Shown here: piece after piece, positions 18,028-26,920 of the stretch
How positions within the stretch are numbered: the first letter of the stretch is position 1
How the letters are laid out: every line of letters begins with the position of its first letter
Assembly: GCF_000611675.1 (NCBI RefSeq)
Contig: NZ_JATV01000002.1
Coordinates: 124,001-188,000, forward strand
Reading direction: 5' to 3'
Origin: Flavobacterium succinicans LMG 10402
GTDB lineage: Bacteria; Bacteroidota; Bacteroidia; Flavobacteriales; Flavobacteriaceae
Length of the DNA: 64,000 nt
Translations under genes and position numbers: made by a program
Notes under the pieces: model-generated
Told to the model about the DNA's origin: nothing
Seen by the model: only the letters and a program-made list of their open reading frames with translations
Database searches by the model: none

Positions 18028-18089
18028 AAGAAAAAGGATTGATTTCTGATGAAGAATTTGTGTCACTCAAAAATAATCTGATAAAATAA
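18024..18089 (+). pseudogene. Detached C-terminal SHOCT motif of the preceding gene
   Basis: A 21-residue frame (KEKGLISDEEF core) in the +2 phase relative to the previous gene. SHOCT motifs normally sit at the very C-terminus and start LEKLxxLxxxGxIxxEEF, so this is the missing half of that pattern. Confidence 0.65.
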
Positions 18090-18242
18090 ACTACTGCCAG
18101 CCGCCGTTGGCAATATGACGGGTTTTGGACTTAATTTAAAGTTCGCTTTGTATTTGAAAAGTCTGTATTTAATCGAAAGTTTAGGCTTTATCAATCCGTC
18201 ACACCGCCAAGTTGCCAACCGTTGGCGATAAAAAAAAAGCAT

Positions 18243-20210
18243 ATGAATGATATTCCTGAAAATTTTGACATTGACAATCGTGAATTTAAATTTGCAGAAC
18301 AGTTAATTTTATTTTCAAATCGCTCAATATATTTAACAGGTAAAGCAGGTACTGGTAAATCAACATTTTTAAGATATATCGCTCAAAATACTACTAAAAA
18401 TTACATAATAGTTGCACCAACTGGAATTGCAGCAATTAATGCAGGAGGCACAACTATTAACTCCTTTTTTCAGCTTCCATTTACACCATTCGTCTGGGAA
18501 AAATTTAATGATACTCAAAAACAAAGTTTCTATAATTTTAGTAGAGAAAAACAAGATATTATAGCAAAAGCCGAATTAATTATAATTGATGAAATTTCAA
18601 TGGTGAGAGCGGATACAATTGATGCTATAGATTTTAGATTAAGAAATTTTGGAGGTAAAAGGAATTTACCATTTGGTGGTAAACAAATTTTATTTGTGGG
18701 TGATACATTTCAATTAGAACCTATTGCAAAATATGATGAATGGAATATTTTGCGAGAACATTATAATTCAAAGTATTTTTTTGCGGCTAAAACTTTTCAA
18801 GAAGTAGATTTTTTAAATATTGAATTAAAAAAAGTATATCGTCAAACCGATGAAAAATTTATCTCTTTACTAAATAAAGTAAGAACCAAAAGTGCACAAT
18901 TAGAAGACATACAAGAACTAAATAAAAGTTACTCCCCAAATTTCATACCTAATCAAAATGAAGATTATATTACATTAGCAACTAAAAGGGATATTGTTGA
19001 TGCAACAAATTTAACAAAAATAAACACTTTAAAAGGAGATAAAATCCTATTTGAAGGTCTAATCAATGGTGTTTTTGGTAGAGAAAACAGTAATAATGAG
19101 GATTTATTACCTACAAATAAAATTTTAGAACTTAAAATTGATGCACAAGTAATGTTTGTCAAAAATGACAGGGATAGAAGATGGGTCAATGGTACAATTG
19201 GTAGAATACAAAGTTTAGAAGATGATAAAATATTTGTTACAATTAACAATAAAGAGATATCTGATACATACCAAATTGAGAAAGTTACTTGGGAAAATAT
19301 TAAGTACGAGATAAATCCAGAAAATGGAAAAATAATAGATAAAGTAATTGGAACATTTACTCAATTTCCTGTTAAACTTGCTTGGGCAATAACAATTCAT
19401 AAAAGTCAAGGATTAACATTTGACAACGTTATTATAGATATGGGTGATGGTGCATTTTCTGCTGGTCATACATATGTTGCTTTAAGTAGATGTAAAACTT
19501 TTGAAGGAATAAAATTAAAAACACTAATAAAACCAAGTGATATAATTGTTCGAGAAGAAGTAATTAATTTATCTCAAAACTCAAATAATGAGCAAATTAT
19601 TACAGATGAACTAACAAATAGTCAAGCAAATTATTATTATAAAGAATGCATTATTGACTTTAATAATAGTAATTATGGTAATTCATATGATAATTTAAAT
19701 AAAGCATTACAATTTAGAAATGACACTTTAAAACCAGTCTTTAAAAGATTACTTACATTCAAATTAAATAATATTAAAAATAAGAGTGAAAAAGTTCAAA
19801 ATCTAGAAAAACAAGTTAATTCACTAACAAATAACATCTTTGATTTAAAAAATAAAATTAAATCATTTGAGAATAGCATTACTAATCTAACAGAAAAGAA
19901 TGAAAACTTAATTGATGAAAATGAATTAAACAAAAACACGATAAATAGTAATACAACTCTAATATCGAAATTAAAGAATGAAAACAGAAAATTGAAGAGC
20001 GAAAATATGAGCATTTTAGAAAAACATAATTTAGAAATTAAGCATTATTTAGAAAACAAAATCAGATTAGAAACCTCTATCGAATATATATTTAAATTAG
20101 AGAGCAAAGCGAAACAAGATAAAAAAGAAATTTCTAATTGGAAAAAAATAAGCTTAATTACTGTATTTGTAATCTTTATTACATTATTTATTCTAGTAAT
20201 TAAGTTCTAA
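18243..20210 (+). CDS. Pif1/RecD-like helicase with C-terminal coiled coil and membrane segment
   Basis: The N-terminal ~420 residues are a superfamily 1 helicase: Walker A GKAGTGKST near residue 33, VAPTGIAAINAGG (motif Ia), IIDEISMV (motif II), GDTFQLEP (motif III), and the C-terminal TIHKSQGLTFDNV and YVALSRCK motifs V-VI. After about residue 510 comes a long coiled coil, ending with a hydrophobic helix (ISLITVFVIFITLFILVIKF). A membrane-anchored Pif1-like helicase is unusual. Start at ATG 18243; the preceding TTG would only add seven residues encoded by an intergenic repeat. Neighbours (umuDC, SRAP) suggest genome maintenance, but a defence role is possible. Confidence 0.85.
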   Translation: MNDIPENFDIDNREFKFAEQLILFSNRSIYLTGKAGTGKSTFLRYIAQNTTKNYIIVAPTGIAAINAGGTTINSFFQLPFTPFVWEKFNDTQKQSFYNFSREKQDIIAKAELIIIDEISMVRADTIDAIDFRLRNFGGKRNLPFGGKQILFVGDTFQLEPIAKYDEWNILREHYNSKYFFAAKTFQEVDFLNIELKKVYRQTDEKFISLLNKVRTKSAQLEDIQELNKSYSPNFIPNQNEDYITLATKRDIVDATNLTKINTLKGDKILFEGLINGVFGRENSNNEDLLPTNKILELKIDAQVMFVKNDRDRRWVNGTIGRIQSLEDDKIFVTINNKEISDTYQIEKVTWENIKYEINPENGKIIDKVIGTFTQFPVKLAWAITIHKSQGLTFDNVIIDMGDGAFSAGHTYVALSRCKTFEGIKLKTLIKPSDIIVREEVINLSQNSNNEQIITDELTNSQANYYYKECIIDFNNSNYGNSYDNLNKALQFRNDTLKPVFKRLLTFKLNNIKNKSEKVQNLEKQVNSLTNNIFDLKNKIKSFENSITNLTEKNENLIDENELNKNTINSNTTLISKLKNENRKLKSENMSILEKHNLEIKHYLENKIRLETSIEYIFKLESKAKQDKKEISNWKKISLITVFVIFITLFILVIKF

Positions 20211-20828
20211 ATACATTGCCAGCTACCAAGAGCTACAACAAATTTAAGTAATAGCCTTACTGGTATATAGGTTTTGAGTTTGGCAGTTTAGTGTTAAACA
20301 AAAAATAAATCTTAATTTAGCCCCCAAAACCTGATAGGCAGGTTTGCAATCCAAACCCTCAGTGATATAACAACTGAAATTTAACTCGATATCGATTTGC
20401 AATCCGTGCCCACAGCGTTATCAAAACACTAGAAATAATAGCTTTAAATTCATCTATCACTTTCTTTTCTAGGAGCAGCAATCATAGCGCTTGATAGGGC
20501 AATATCGTCCCGCTATCCGCTGCACCCGAGCGATAGCGAACTGACGAAGTAATCTTTTTGCGCTGAACACCAGCCCAAAAAGGATTTCCACTCCTATCGG
20601 GGCTAAAGTGTAGCATATTACCATTTTGTAGATATTGTAGCTTTAAAAAGAGGATGGCTTCGCAAAATTGCAAACTTTGAGGAATACTATATAACATAGG
20701 AATTCATAAAACATTGTAATACCGATAAACCCTATTCTCAAAAAAAGTACCTTTATGGAAGATTTTTTGTTCATACACGTAGTACAACAAACTCAGGATA
20801 ATTTTCAACTCACCAACGATAACCGAAC
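20211..20828. other. Gene-free repeat-rich spacer
   Basis: Contains GCCAGC-type boundary sequence just after the helicase gene, two copies of the TTTGCAATCC repeat (about 20340-20410), and a segment at 20461-20600 that recurs, diverged, at 21577-21740 and partly at 32967-33060. No convincing gene; the minus-strand frame at 20482-20697 lies within the repeat. Confidence 0.6.
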
Positions 20829-21464
20829 ATGTGCTTCCATTCCAAACAATCCAAAGCAGCAACTGAAGTAGAGAATCGATTCAAAGCCAAAATCGATAAA
20901 ATAGCGCTTTTTCAACCTAAAGAAAATATTAATGGATTTGATTTTGCATTGAATCCCATTATTATTGATGAACAACCCGAAATCATTACACATTATAACT
21001 GGGGCTTAATTCCCTCTTGGTCCAAAGACGAGGAAATAAAAAAGTTAACCCTCAACGCTAGAATTGAAACAGTTACGGAAAAACCTTTTTTTAGGAACGT
21101 AGTAAATCAACGTTGTTTGGTCATAGCCAATGGCTTTTATGAATGGCAATGGCACGATACCAAAGGAAAGAATAAATCAAAGTTTGAAATTGGTTTGGAA
21201 AACGAAAAATTGTTCGCTTTTGCAGGTTTATATTCAAAATGGCAAAATCCAGCAACAGGTGAAGAAAAAAACACTTACACAATTGTGACCATAGAAGCCA
21301 ATCCATTAATGGCAGAAATTCATAACATCAAAAAAAGAATGCCAATTATACTTCGTCCAGAAGATGAACAAAAATGGTTGCAACACGATCCTATCCAAAA
21401 ATTCGCATATCCCTATGAAGTGAAATTAGTAGCCAAAAATCTAAACTTCGGTTCTCTTTTTTAA
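20829..21464 (+). CDS. SRAP (YedK/HMCES-like) protein
   Basis: SRAP proteins form a covalent thiazolidine link with abasic sites in single-stranded DNA. The catalytic Cys is residue 2 (MCFHSK), the conserved NARIET is near residue 76, and the GFYEW motif (catalytic Glu) is near residue 103; HNIKKRMPIIL supplies the conserved His near 162. The length of 211 is typical. The initiator is fixed by the need for Cys2. It fits the nearby umuDC damage-tolerance genes functionally, though it is not in one operon with them. Confidence 0.93.
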   Translation: MCFHSKQSKAATEVENRFKAKIDKIALFQPKENINGFDFALNPIIIDEQPEIITHYNWGLIPSWSKDEEIKKLTLNARIETVTEKPFFRNVVNQRCLVIANGFYEWQWHDTKGKNKSKFEIGLENEKLFAFAGLYSKWQNPATGEEKNTYTIVTIEANPLMAEIHNIKKRMPIILRPEDEQKWLQHDPIQKFAYPYEVKLVAKNLNFGSLF

Positions 21465-21576
21465 GCATTATAACCCCATTAGTAGTTTTGGAAACTATCA
21501 AGGTGAACTGACGTAGTAATCCGCGCACACAACCTTTTAAAATACTAGCAATTAAACTATCACAATCATCATCACT

Positions 21577-21739
21577 TTTTTTTCTAGAAGCAGCAATAAT
21601 AGCGCTTTATCAGGCAACATCGTCCCGCTATCCGCTGCAATCTTTTTGTGCTGAACACCAGCCCAAAAAGGATTTCCACTACTATCGGGGCTATTGAGCA
21701 ACATATAAACATTTTGTAGGCATTGGGGCTTTTAAAAAT
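21577..21739. repeat. Diverged copy of the 20461-20600 repeat
   Basis: Shares TCGTCCCGCTATCCGCTGCA, CTGAACACCAGCCCAAAAAG, GATTTCCACT and TATCGGGGCTA with the segment at 20461-20610. Part of it (CTATCCG...AAAAAGGATTT.CACTCCTATC) recurs before hsdS at 32967-33060. Confidence 0.75.
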
Positions 21740-21859
21740 AGGAAGTCCCTGCATTTTGCTTTTGTAGGTGCTTTTCCGTTTTAAAAAACATTCTACTTCT
21801 CACTTTTCACTTCTCACTATTCTAGCACCCACAAAATCAAAAAAAGCCAGCAAGAGTAT
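21740..21859. repeat. 120-bp direct repeat, copy A
   Basis: Begins AGGAAGTCCCTGCATTTTGC and ends GCCAGCAAGAGTAT; near-identical to 22060-22179. Contains a CTTCTCACTTTTCACTTCTC low-complexity run. Confidence 0.85.
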
Positions 21860-22059
21860 CATTTTTTATTTGTCAGAAATAGAGTAGTACATTGCTTTTC
21901 TGTGGCTCAATGTTCAGCGTTTCCATAAGAACGCTTTTCTCACATTAAATATTCTTTCTTTTGAGACCTACAGGCATCGAGCCACAAAAAAGCAATCACA
22001 AACATCGTAGTACACAAATAAAAAATCGATACCCTTGCACACGCTACTGCCAACGCACT

Positions 22060-22179
22060 AGGAAGTCCCTGCATTTTGCTTTTGTAGGTGCTTTTTCATT
22101 TCAAAAAACATTCTGCTTCTCACTTTTCACTTCTCACTATTCAAGCACCCACAAAATCAAAAAAGCCAGCAAGAGTATG
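22060..22179. repeat. 120-bp direct repeat, copy B
   Basis: Second copy, exactly 320 bp after copy A and with only a handful of substitutions. Confidence 0.85.
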
Positions 22180-22442
22180 AATTTTCATGAAGGCGTTTAG
22201 TTTCTTATCGTAACATAAAAATCCATACCCTTGCTCACGCTACTGCCAGCACACTAGGAAAGTTCAGTCTTTGCTTTTTGACGAATGTTCCAACAGGTTT
22301 CCAGTACATTTCAAATCCCCGTTTCTGTTTGAAATACCTCAAAAATCAAATATTCCCAAACAAGGAACTCCCTGCAAACAAGAGACACGTCCTTTTGTTA
22401 TAGGACCAGCAGGTAAAAAAAGGGCACTAAAAAATAGGAACG

Positions 22443-22558
22443 CCGCAATCCCACGCATCGCTAAGGCTGGCAGAGAAAAGTAGTCCGCATCATTTGTATT
22501 GGTAATAAAGCTTCCGCATAACTTATCAGCTGCCAGCCTAAGCGCTGCGGGGTTGCGG
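22443..22558. other. Large imperfect hairpin, module 1
   Basis: The left arm (22443-22473, ending GCTAAGGCTGGCAG) pairs with the right arm (22530-22558, starting CTGCCAGCCTAAGC) over about 29 bases with small bulges; loop of about 56 bases. The arm sequence AAGGCT/AGCCTAAG is shared with module 2 at 22727-22904. Confidence 0.6.
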
Positions 22559-22726
22559 CTGGCGTAAATATTTAGTGCCAGCTGCTGGGCTCCAGCCTTT
22601 TTAGCTCGGCGCGAAAATGCGCCGGACTTAGTAGTGCTGCTTCCGCCCAGCAGCTGGTGGACTGCAGGTCCATAACAACAACCCGCTCCATTCCGGGGCG
22701 GCAAGTGGAAGAACCAGCTGATAAAT

Positions 22727-22904
22727 CCGAGTCCTACCATTGCTAAGGCTCACAAGGCAAAAATCAGTGTTTAGTGTTTGTGATGGTCGTAGCTTTTAGG
22801 TGAAAGTATATTGGAATTCACATAACTATTCGCATTGTATCGGAACCATCACAAAATTTCTTTTTAGCATTGTTACCTTGTGAGCCTAAGCACTGCTGGG
22901 TCGG
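22727..22904. other. Large imperfect hairpin, module 2
   Basis: Left arm ends GCTAAGGCTCACAAGG (22742-22757), right arm begins CCTTGTGAGCCTAAGC (22876-22891). An inner perfect inverted repeat, TTTGTGATGGT and ACCATCACAAA, lies within the loop. Confidence 0.6.
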
Positions 22905-23473
22905 TATTTTTCGCACCTGCTTCTTCCACTTCCCGCCCCTCCATTCCGCAAAAACAACTTTAGTGGAATTACCAGAGCTGCAGCTGCTCCAATTCAAGTC
23001 TTTTCTCCGATTAAAATTTATTGGAATTTCGTCAAGCGGCCAATGCAAAAAATCAAAATCCGACTATAATTCAATACCTCTAATTTTAGTGGAATCACGT
23101 GGATTTCGAGGAAATAAAAAAAAAGAAAAGCAAAGGTCAAAATCAAATTTCAAAACAAAAGAACCGGCAGGCCTAAAAATGAAAAATCTTCCTCTGAAAA
23201 GAATAGCCTTCGGTGAAAAACCGAAAGCTTTCTTTTCTAGAGAGTATTTTCCATTTTTTTCTTTCTTATTTGAAATCTGATTTTACGAGGAGGCTTTCTT
23301 TTTCATTATTCATTATAGATTTTAAAATCTCGATTTCCGAAAAAAAATATTTTTTAAAAAGTCAGTTGTTCAAAAACGTTTACACTATGAAATGAGCCTA
23401 TCAAAATTGGTCGAAAAACCAATAATGATTCGCGAATTACATATGACCGATAAAAATCAATAAATATCAACAT

Positions 23474-23689
23474 ATGAAAACACCAATTTATTACATCATT
23501 GAAGGCGGGGATTATATAGGGGACTATGTATATAGCATCCAAAAAGATAGATTGATAAAAGGCGGAGATATGATGCAATATCGTTTCCAAATGCCAAAAG
23601 ATGAGGCCTTACGACTTCTAGACAATTTAAACGAAACCCGTGATTTTGGCCTCTTTTTACGCCTAATGAGCATAGAGTATTTGAATTGA
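23474..23689 (+). CDS. Small hypothetical protein (71 aa)
   Basis: The protein has a regular, non-repetitive composition, starts with an ATG, and contains YYIIEGGDYIGDYVY followed by a helical C-terminus. I recognise no family. Its upstream region shares AAAACGTTTA with the upstream region of the gene at 24332, which may reflect common regulation or a repeated leader. Confidence 0.55.
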   Translation: MKTPIYYIIEGGDYIGDYVYSIQKDRLIKGGDMMQYRFQMPKDEALRLLDNLNETRDFGLFLRLMSIEYLN

Positions 23690-23741
23690 TCTCATCAAAA
23701 TTTGTTTAAAAAAAAATAAGCCATTTAAAATAGTATACGCC

Positions 23742-24164
23742 ATGACACAATTTATCATTAAAACCCACCAAAGAGAAACACTTTATAAAGAAAATCAGAT
23801 ATTCATACTCAACAAAGGTTTTAACAGTGGAAAACCACAAAAAAGAGCCTTTCAAAAACAGCTTTATGATTCAATATTCAATTCAATTAGATGCAACAAC
23901 AGTTAATTGGTTGGCGTACAGTCTTTGGAAAGCAAAATTCTGGCTCCAATCGCTTTGCAGGTCAGTAATTCACTTTTTACGAGTTCAGATTTCAAAAAGA
24001 ACTTTTCGTCTAAAATCAATGAAATGCTGCAGGAACATGAGCTACACAAAAAACAGGCTCTGGCATTGAGGTTATTGGAACAAAAAGAAACCCAATTACA
24101 TCAAAATAGTGTTCTTATACACGAAATGAGGAGAGTTAATTTGAATCGGTATGATAAGAGATAA
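23742..24164 (+). pseudogene. Frameshifted small gene (DUF6943-like)
   Basis: The start MTQFIIKTHQRETLYKEN is read in one frame, the middle (EPFKNSFMIQYSIQLD, then NWLAYSLWKAKFW) in the next, and the end (SDFKKNFSSKINEMLQEHEL) in the first again. The joined ~140-residue product resembles, from memory, the flavobacterial family DUF6943. The first shift is at the A-run near 23834-23839, the second between about 23940 and 23995. The net length is a multiple of three, so two compensating indels or two sequencing errors explain it. Confidence 0.55.
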
Positions 24165-24331
24165 AAAATGGGTCTTATTGTCCGAGATACCATGAAAATA
24201 GGAACTTTTTTAGTAAATCAAAATAAAGCATACGCACCAGTATTTTTTTTGTTAAAAAAAAGTTAAATACTTGAAAACGTTTATAATCTGAAAAATTTAA
24301 GGATATATAGACAAACATAAAAAATTAAATT

Positions 24332-24961
24332 ATGAACAATACATCTAGTTACTCAAATCATTGTTTTTATTATCTCTTGAAAGGAACCTTATACCGTTCT
24401 CAAAACAATCCTGAGGATTTGATCGAAATTAATCAGGAATTTAAAAACAATGACCTAATTGAAGCCCGGAAACGGGTTTTTGAAGTATATCAAAATACTA
24501 TTGACGTACTTTTACAAAGCAAAGGGGAAAACTACAAAAGTCATGATCAAGCAAGAATAACACTAACTAATTTTATCAAAAAAAATCATGTTAACTTTAT
24601 CGAAATTAGAACTAAATTGAACTCTTTTTATGATAAATTTGACATTGAAATAGATTTTGACAAAGGATTAAGTGTTTACTTGGTCCAATCCAATACCAAA
24701 ACATTTACAACACTGGAAGGTCAAGTCATTTACGAAGATAAATTACTGCTTCATGATTTGAACAGTGAAATTAAGGGATTAAAAGAAAGCATGTATAATG
24801 CATTATTGACGGAATATAAATTATTTCAGAAATTTGGTTACGATTGTAAAGATTGTATAATTACGATGCCCAAAAAAAACAATTTAGAAACAAAGGATAC
24901 AAATTATGTCTTGAGTACTCCAATTAACTATAATTACGAAAACCTATTAAAAAATCTTTAG
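24332..24961 (+). CDS. Hypothetical protein (209 aa)
   Basis: An ordinary-looking ATG-started gene, predicted mainly helical with a mixed C-terminal part containing CKDC. No recognised motif. The next gene follows 35 bp downstream on the same strand, so the two may form an operon. Base composition is AT-rich, like the surrounding accessory DNA. Confidence 0.6.
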   Translation: MNNTSSYSNHCFYYLLKGTLYRSQNNPEDLIEINQEFKNNDLIEARKRVFEVYQNTIDVLLQSKGENYKSHDQARITLTNFIKKNHVNFIEIRTKLNSFYDKFDIEIDFDKGLSVYLVQSNTKTFTTLEGQVIYEDKLLLHDLNSEIKGLKESMYNALLTEYKLFQKFGYDCKDCIITMPKKNNLETKDTNYVLSTPINYNYENLLKNL

Positions 24962-24996
24962 TAGTAAACTAGTAAGATTAACAACCAAAAATATAA

Positions 24997-26232
24997 ATGG
25001 AAAAACTTAGAAAACATAAATTCAATAGTTTGAATTCAGGTAAGGCTGAAAACATTGAAGATTTTTTTAATCAATTAATTAAACCCCAGTTTGAACATGT
25101 AAATGAAATTAAAAATACACATGAAACTTTATTAAATTATATAGAACATCCTGAAGCAACCTTATTTCTGAGATTATATGGTTCTTTTTCAAAAGACAAT
25201 TACGATTTATTACGTAGAGGATTTTTAACAAGATTTCCGGATAGAACTAAAATGGTTTTTTGCGACAACACTTTTTCCATGCTATTTACTGGCCTTAAAC
25301 TATCAGGACAAACAATAGAAGAGGACGAACTAATTGACTATTTTAATCAGGAAAAATTAATTTGTTCTTTTGGTTTAACCAGTAATGAAAAAGAACTAAG
25401 TTTCTATACAAATAACAAAGCAGTAAGAGTATCTCTAAATTCTAAGGGATATTATTTGGCTCACATAAAACCAACAGGATATGGTTACTCGGATTTATGT
25501 AAAAGGAATTTAAGAGAATTTTTTCCGAATCCAGATAGAAAAGAATGGGATACAGATTCAAAAATAAGACATGCTAAAGATAATCTTAATGAAACTCAAA
25601 AGAGCCTGTTAAAAGCTCATTTTGTTAGATTAGTACATCCATTAAATTCATTTTTGGTTCCAAAAAAAGACCATTTAATTTATAAAGGTAAAAATATTGG
25701 GGAAGAGTTAGAGCTAATAAAATACGTAAAGAGCTACTTAGAAAAGGAATTCCCAAAAGAATACCAAGAATTTGAAAACATAACGCTCGCTCATACTTTT
25801 CAACCCACTGATTCTAAATTAGAAAGTATAGAATGGTTTGAAAAACCGATTCCAAGAAATAATCATCTAAAGAAGAAAAAAGAAAAAACTGAAATTATAA
25901 ATACGCCAGCTAGTAATGAAATCCCAAATGAAATTGAAGAAGAATTAGAAAATAATTTGCTTAGATGGCTAAAAAGTATCGGGATGCAGGTGTTTACAGA
26001 AATTCTTTGCCCAAGTATTCTTATCAATCCAAAAGTTACTATTCATGAGATTTCTGAAAAATATCCTCAATTTCAAAAGTTTTCAGAAAGTTCAAAAAAA
26101 TCAAGACTTTCATCTTCAAAATCAATTTATAAAAATGGATTAATTCCTGAATCGTTACAATTTATTATTGACAGTAAAAATACAAAAGAGACAACAAGAA
26201 AAGCTGCATCGGAACTGTTATTAAACATTTAA
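24997..26232 (+). CDS. Hypothetical protein (411 aa)
   Basis: A soluble protein with a folded N-terminal ~285 residues (contains PTGYGYSDLCKRN and HFVRLVHPLN), a lysine-rich linker at about 290-305, and a helical C-terminal domain (from LLRWLKSIG). I recognise no family. It ends just before a strong terminator and probably forms a pair with the preceding 209-residue gene. Confidence 0.6.
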   Translation: MEKLRKHKFNSLNSGKAENIEDFFNQLIKPQFEHVNEIKNTHETLLNYIEHPEATLFLRLYGSFSKDNYDLLRRGFLTRFPDRTKMVFCDNTFSMLFTGLKLSGQTIEEDELIDYFNQEKLICSFGLTSNEKELSFYTNNKAVRVSLNSKGYYLAHIKPTGYGYSDLCKRNLREFFPNPDRKEWDTDSKIRHAKDNLNETQKSLLKAHFVRLVHPLNSFLVPKKDHLIYKGKNIGEELELIKYVKSYLEKEFPKEYQEFENITLAHTFQPTDSKLESIEWFEKPIPRNNHLKKKKEKTEIINTPASNEIPNEIEEELENNLLRWLKSIGMQVFTEILCPSILINPKVTIHEISEKYPQFQKFSESSKKSRLSSSKSIYKNGLIPESLQFIIDSKNTKETTRKAASELLLNI

Positions 26233-26242
26233 TGAAACAAAA

Positions 26243-26270
26243 AAAGCCTGATCCAATTGGACCAGGCTTT
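26243..26270. terminator. Hairpin terminator, bidirectional
   Basis: AAAGCCTG-A-TCC / GGACCAGGCTTT stem with AATT loop and A/T runs. It separates the plus-strand 411-aa gene from the convergent minus-strand cassette. Confidence 0.8.
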
Positions 26271-26309
26271 CCTATAAATTCGGGAAAAGGTTACCACGCC
26301 AAACCCGAA

Positions 26310-26486
26310 TTATTTCTTTTTTGATTTTGTCAATCCCTTTAAAAGGAGCGAAACTAAAAAACTCACAATCGCTCCTATTACAGCCAAAATTATCGTTTTG
26401 AGAATATCTTCCGAAAAAATGTTCGGAGCAATACTCAACAAAGTTCCTGAGGCAGTGCCCATTTTGGTGGTCACACTAGTCTCCAT
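26310..26486 (-). CDS. Small single-membrane-span protein (58 aa), holin-like
   Basis: This frame was too short for the usual size cut. It reads from ATG at 26486 and has one hydrophobic helix (ILKTIILAVIGAIVSFLVSL) followed by a basic KGLTKSKKK tail. It overlaps the previous gene by 11 bp and ends next to the terminator. Size, one span and basic tail recall phage holins, which would pair with the endolysin-associated neighbour; this is inference. Confidence 0.6.
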   Translation of the reverse strand: METSVTTKMGTASGTLLSIAPNIFSEDILKTIILAVIGAIVSFLVSLLLKGLTKSKKK

Positions 26487-26754
26487 CTCGAATATTTTTT
26501 TGCCCTTTTTCAGAGTCTAATTCAGTTCCCACTTCGGGGATTAGGGTTACAGGACTCTCTGTAGTCAATTGACTTACCGCAGAAATTACCCCACCTGCTA
26601 CGGCCAAATAGCCTGCTGCAGTAGTAATCGCTACGGGCAATGCTACCGGAGCTGCTAAAAGTGTCCCTCCAACAGCCGCCAAGGCCAAACCTATGGTGCG
26701 CAACACTCTGAAAAATTTTGGGGTGGGAGCTTTTGCTCTTTTAATTACATTCAT
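26476..26754 (-). CDS. Small hydrophobic protein (92 aa)
   Basis: A basic N-terminus (MNVIKRAKAPTPKFFRVL), then a long alanine/glycine/valine-rich hydrophobic stretch of two likely spans (residues about 20-62), then an acidic end. No known motif. It is third in the minus-strand cassette, 166 bp from the DUF5675-like gene, and overlaps the 58-aa gene by 11 bp. Confidence 0.6.
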   Translation of the reverse strand: MNVIKRAKAPTPKFFRVLRTIGLALAAVGGTLLAAPVALPVAITTAAGYLAVAGGVISAVSQLTTESPVTLIPEVGTELDSEKGQKNIRDGD

Positions 26755-26835
26755 ACTTTCTATATTTTTTTATTCCTTGTTGTCCTGAAGTCTAATTTCT
26801 ATACTTAATAAAGCAATATAAAATGACATTTGCTT

Positions 26836-26876
26836 TGTCAGGTTGAGCAGTCATCCTGAGCAGAGTCGAAGGACGA
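26836..26876. repeat. Dispersed repeat CATCCTGAGCAGAGTCGAAGG
   Basis: The sequence around GTCATCCTGAGCAGAGTCGA is a common dispersed intergenic element in Bacteroidetes genomes. Only this copy is in the window. Confidence 0.6.
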
Positions 26877-26920
26877 AACCCTTCATAAAGAATAACGTCA
26901 ATGCTAGCGGATTCTAAGGA

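Larger units (their letters stand above)
21465..23473. other. Two-kb gene-poor region of repeats and hairpins
   Basis: Frames here look like non-coding artefacts. The region holds a 120-bp direct duplication (21740-21859 and 22060-22179), boundary repeats with CGCTACTGCCA at about 22040 and 22238, a locally GC-rich core (about 22490-22740), and two hairpin modules with compensating changes. A 23-codon frame at about 23391-23462 is too short to support. Confidence 0.6.

Noticed and set aside
17330..18240. Integron attC sites around the glycine-zipper gene
   Set aside because: The GCCAAC/GTTGGC borders are suggestive, but no standard core sites with paired arms could be drawn and no integrase is in view; kept only as a weak observation.
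22339..22740. 133-aa minus-strand reading frame in the GC-rich core
   Set aside because: It follows the local GC skew and overlaps hairpin arms, with no domain or neighbour support; such frames are typical artefacts of GC-rich repeats in AT-rich genomes.
22870..23280. 136-aa plus-strand reading frame
   Set aside because: It crosses a hairpin arm and low-complexity DNA and has no sensible protein composition.
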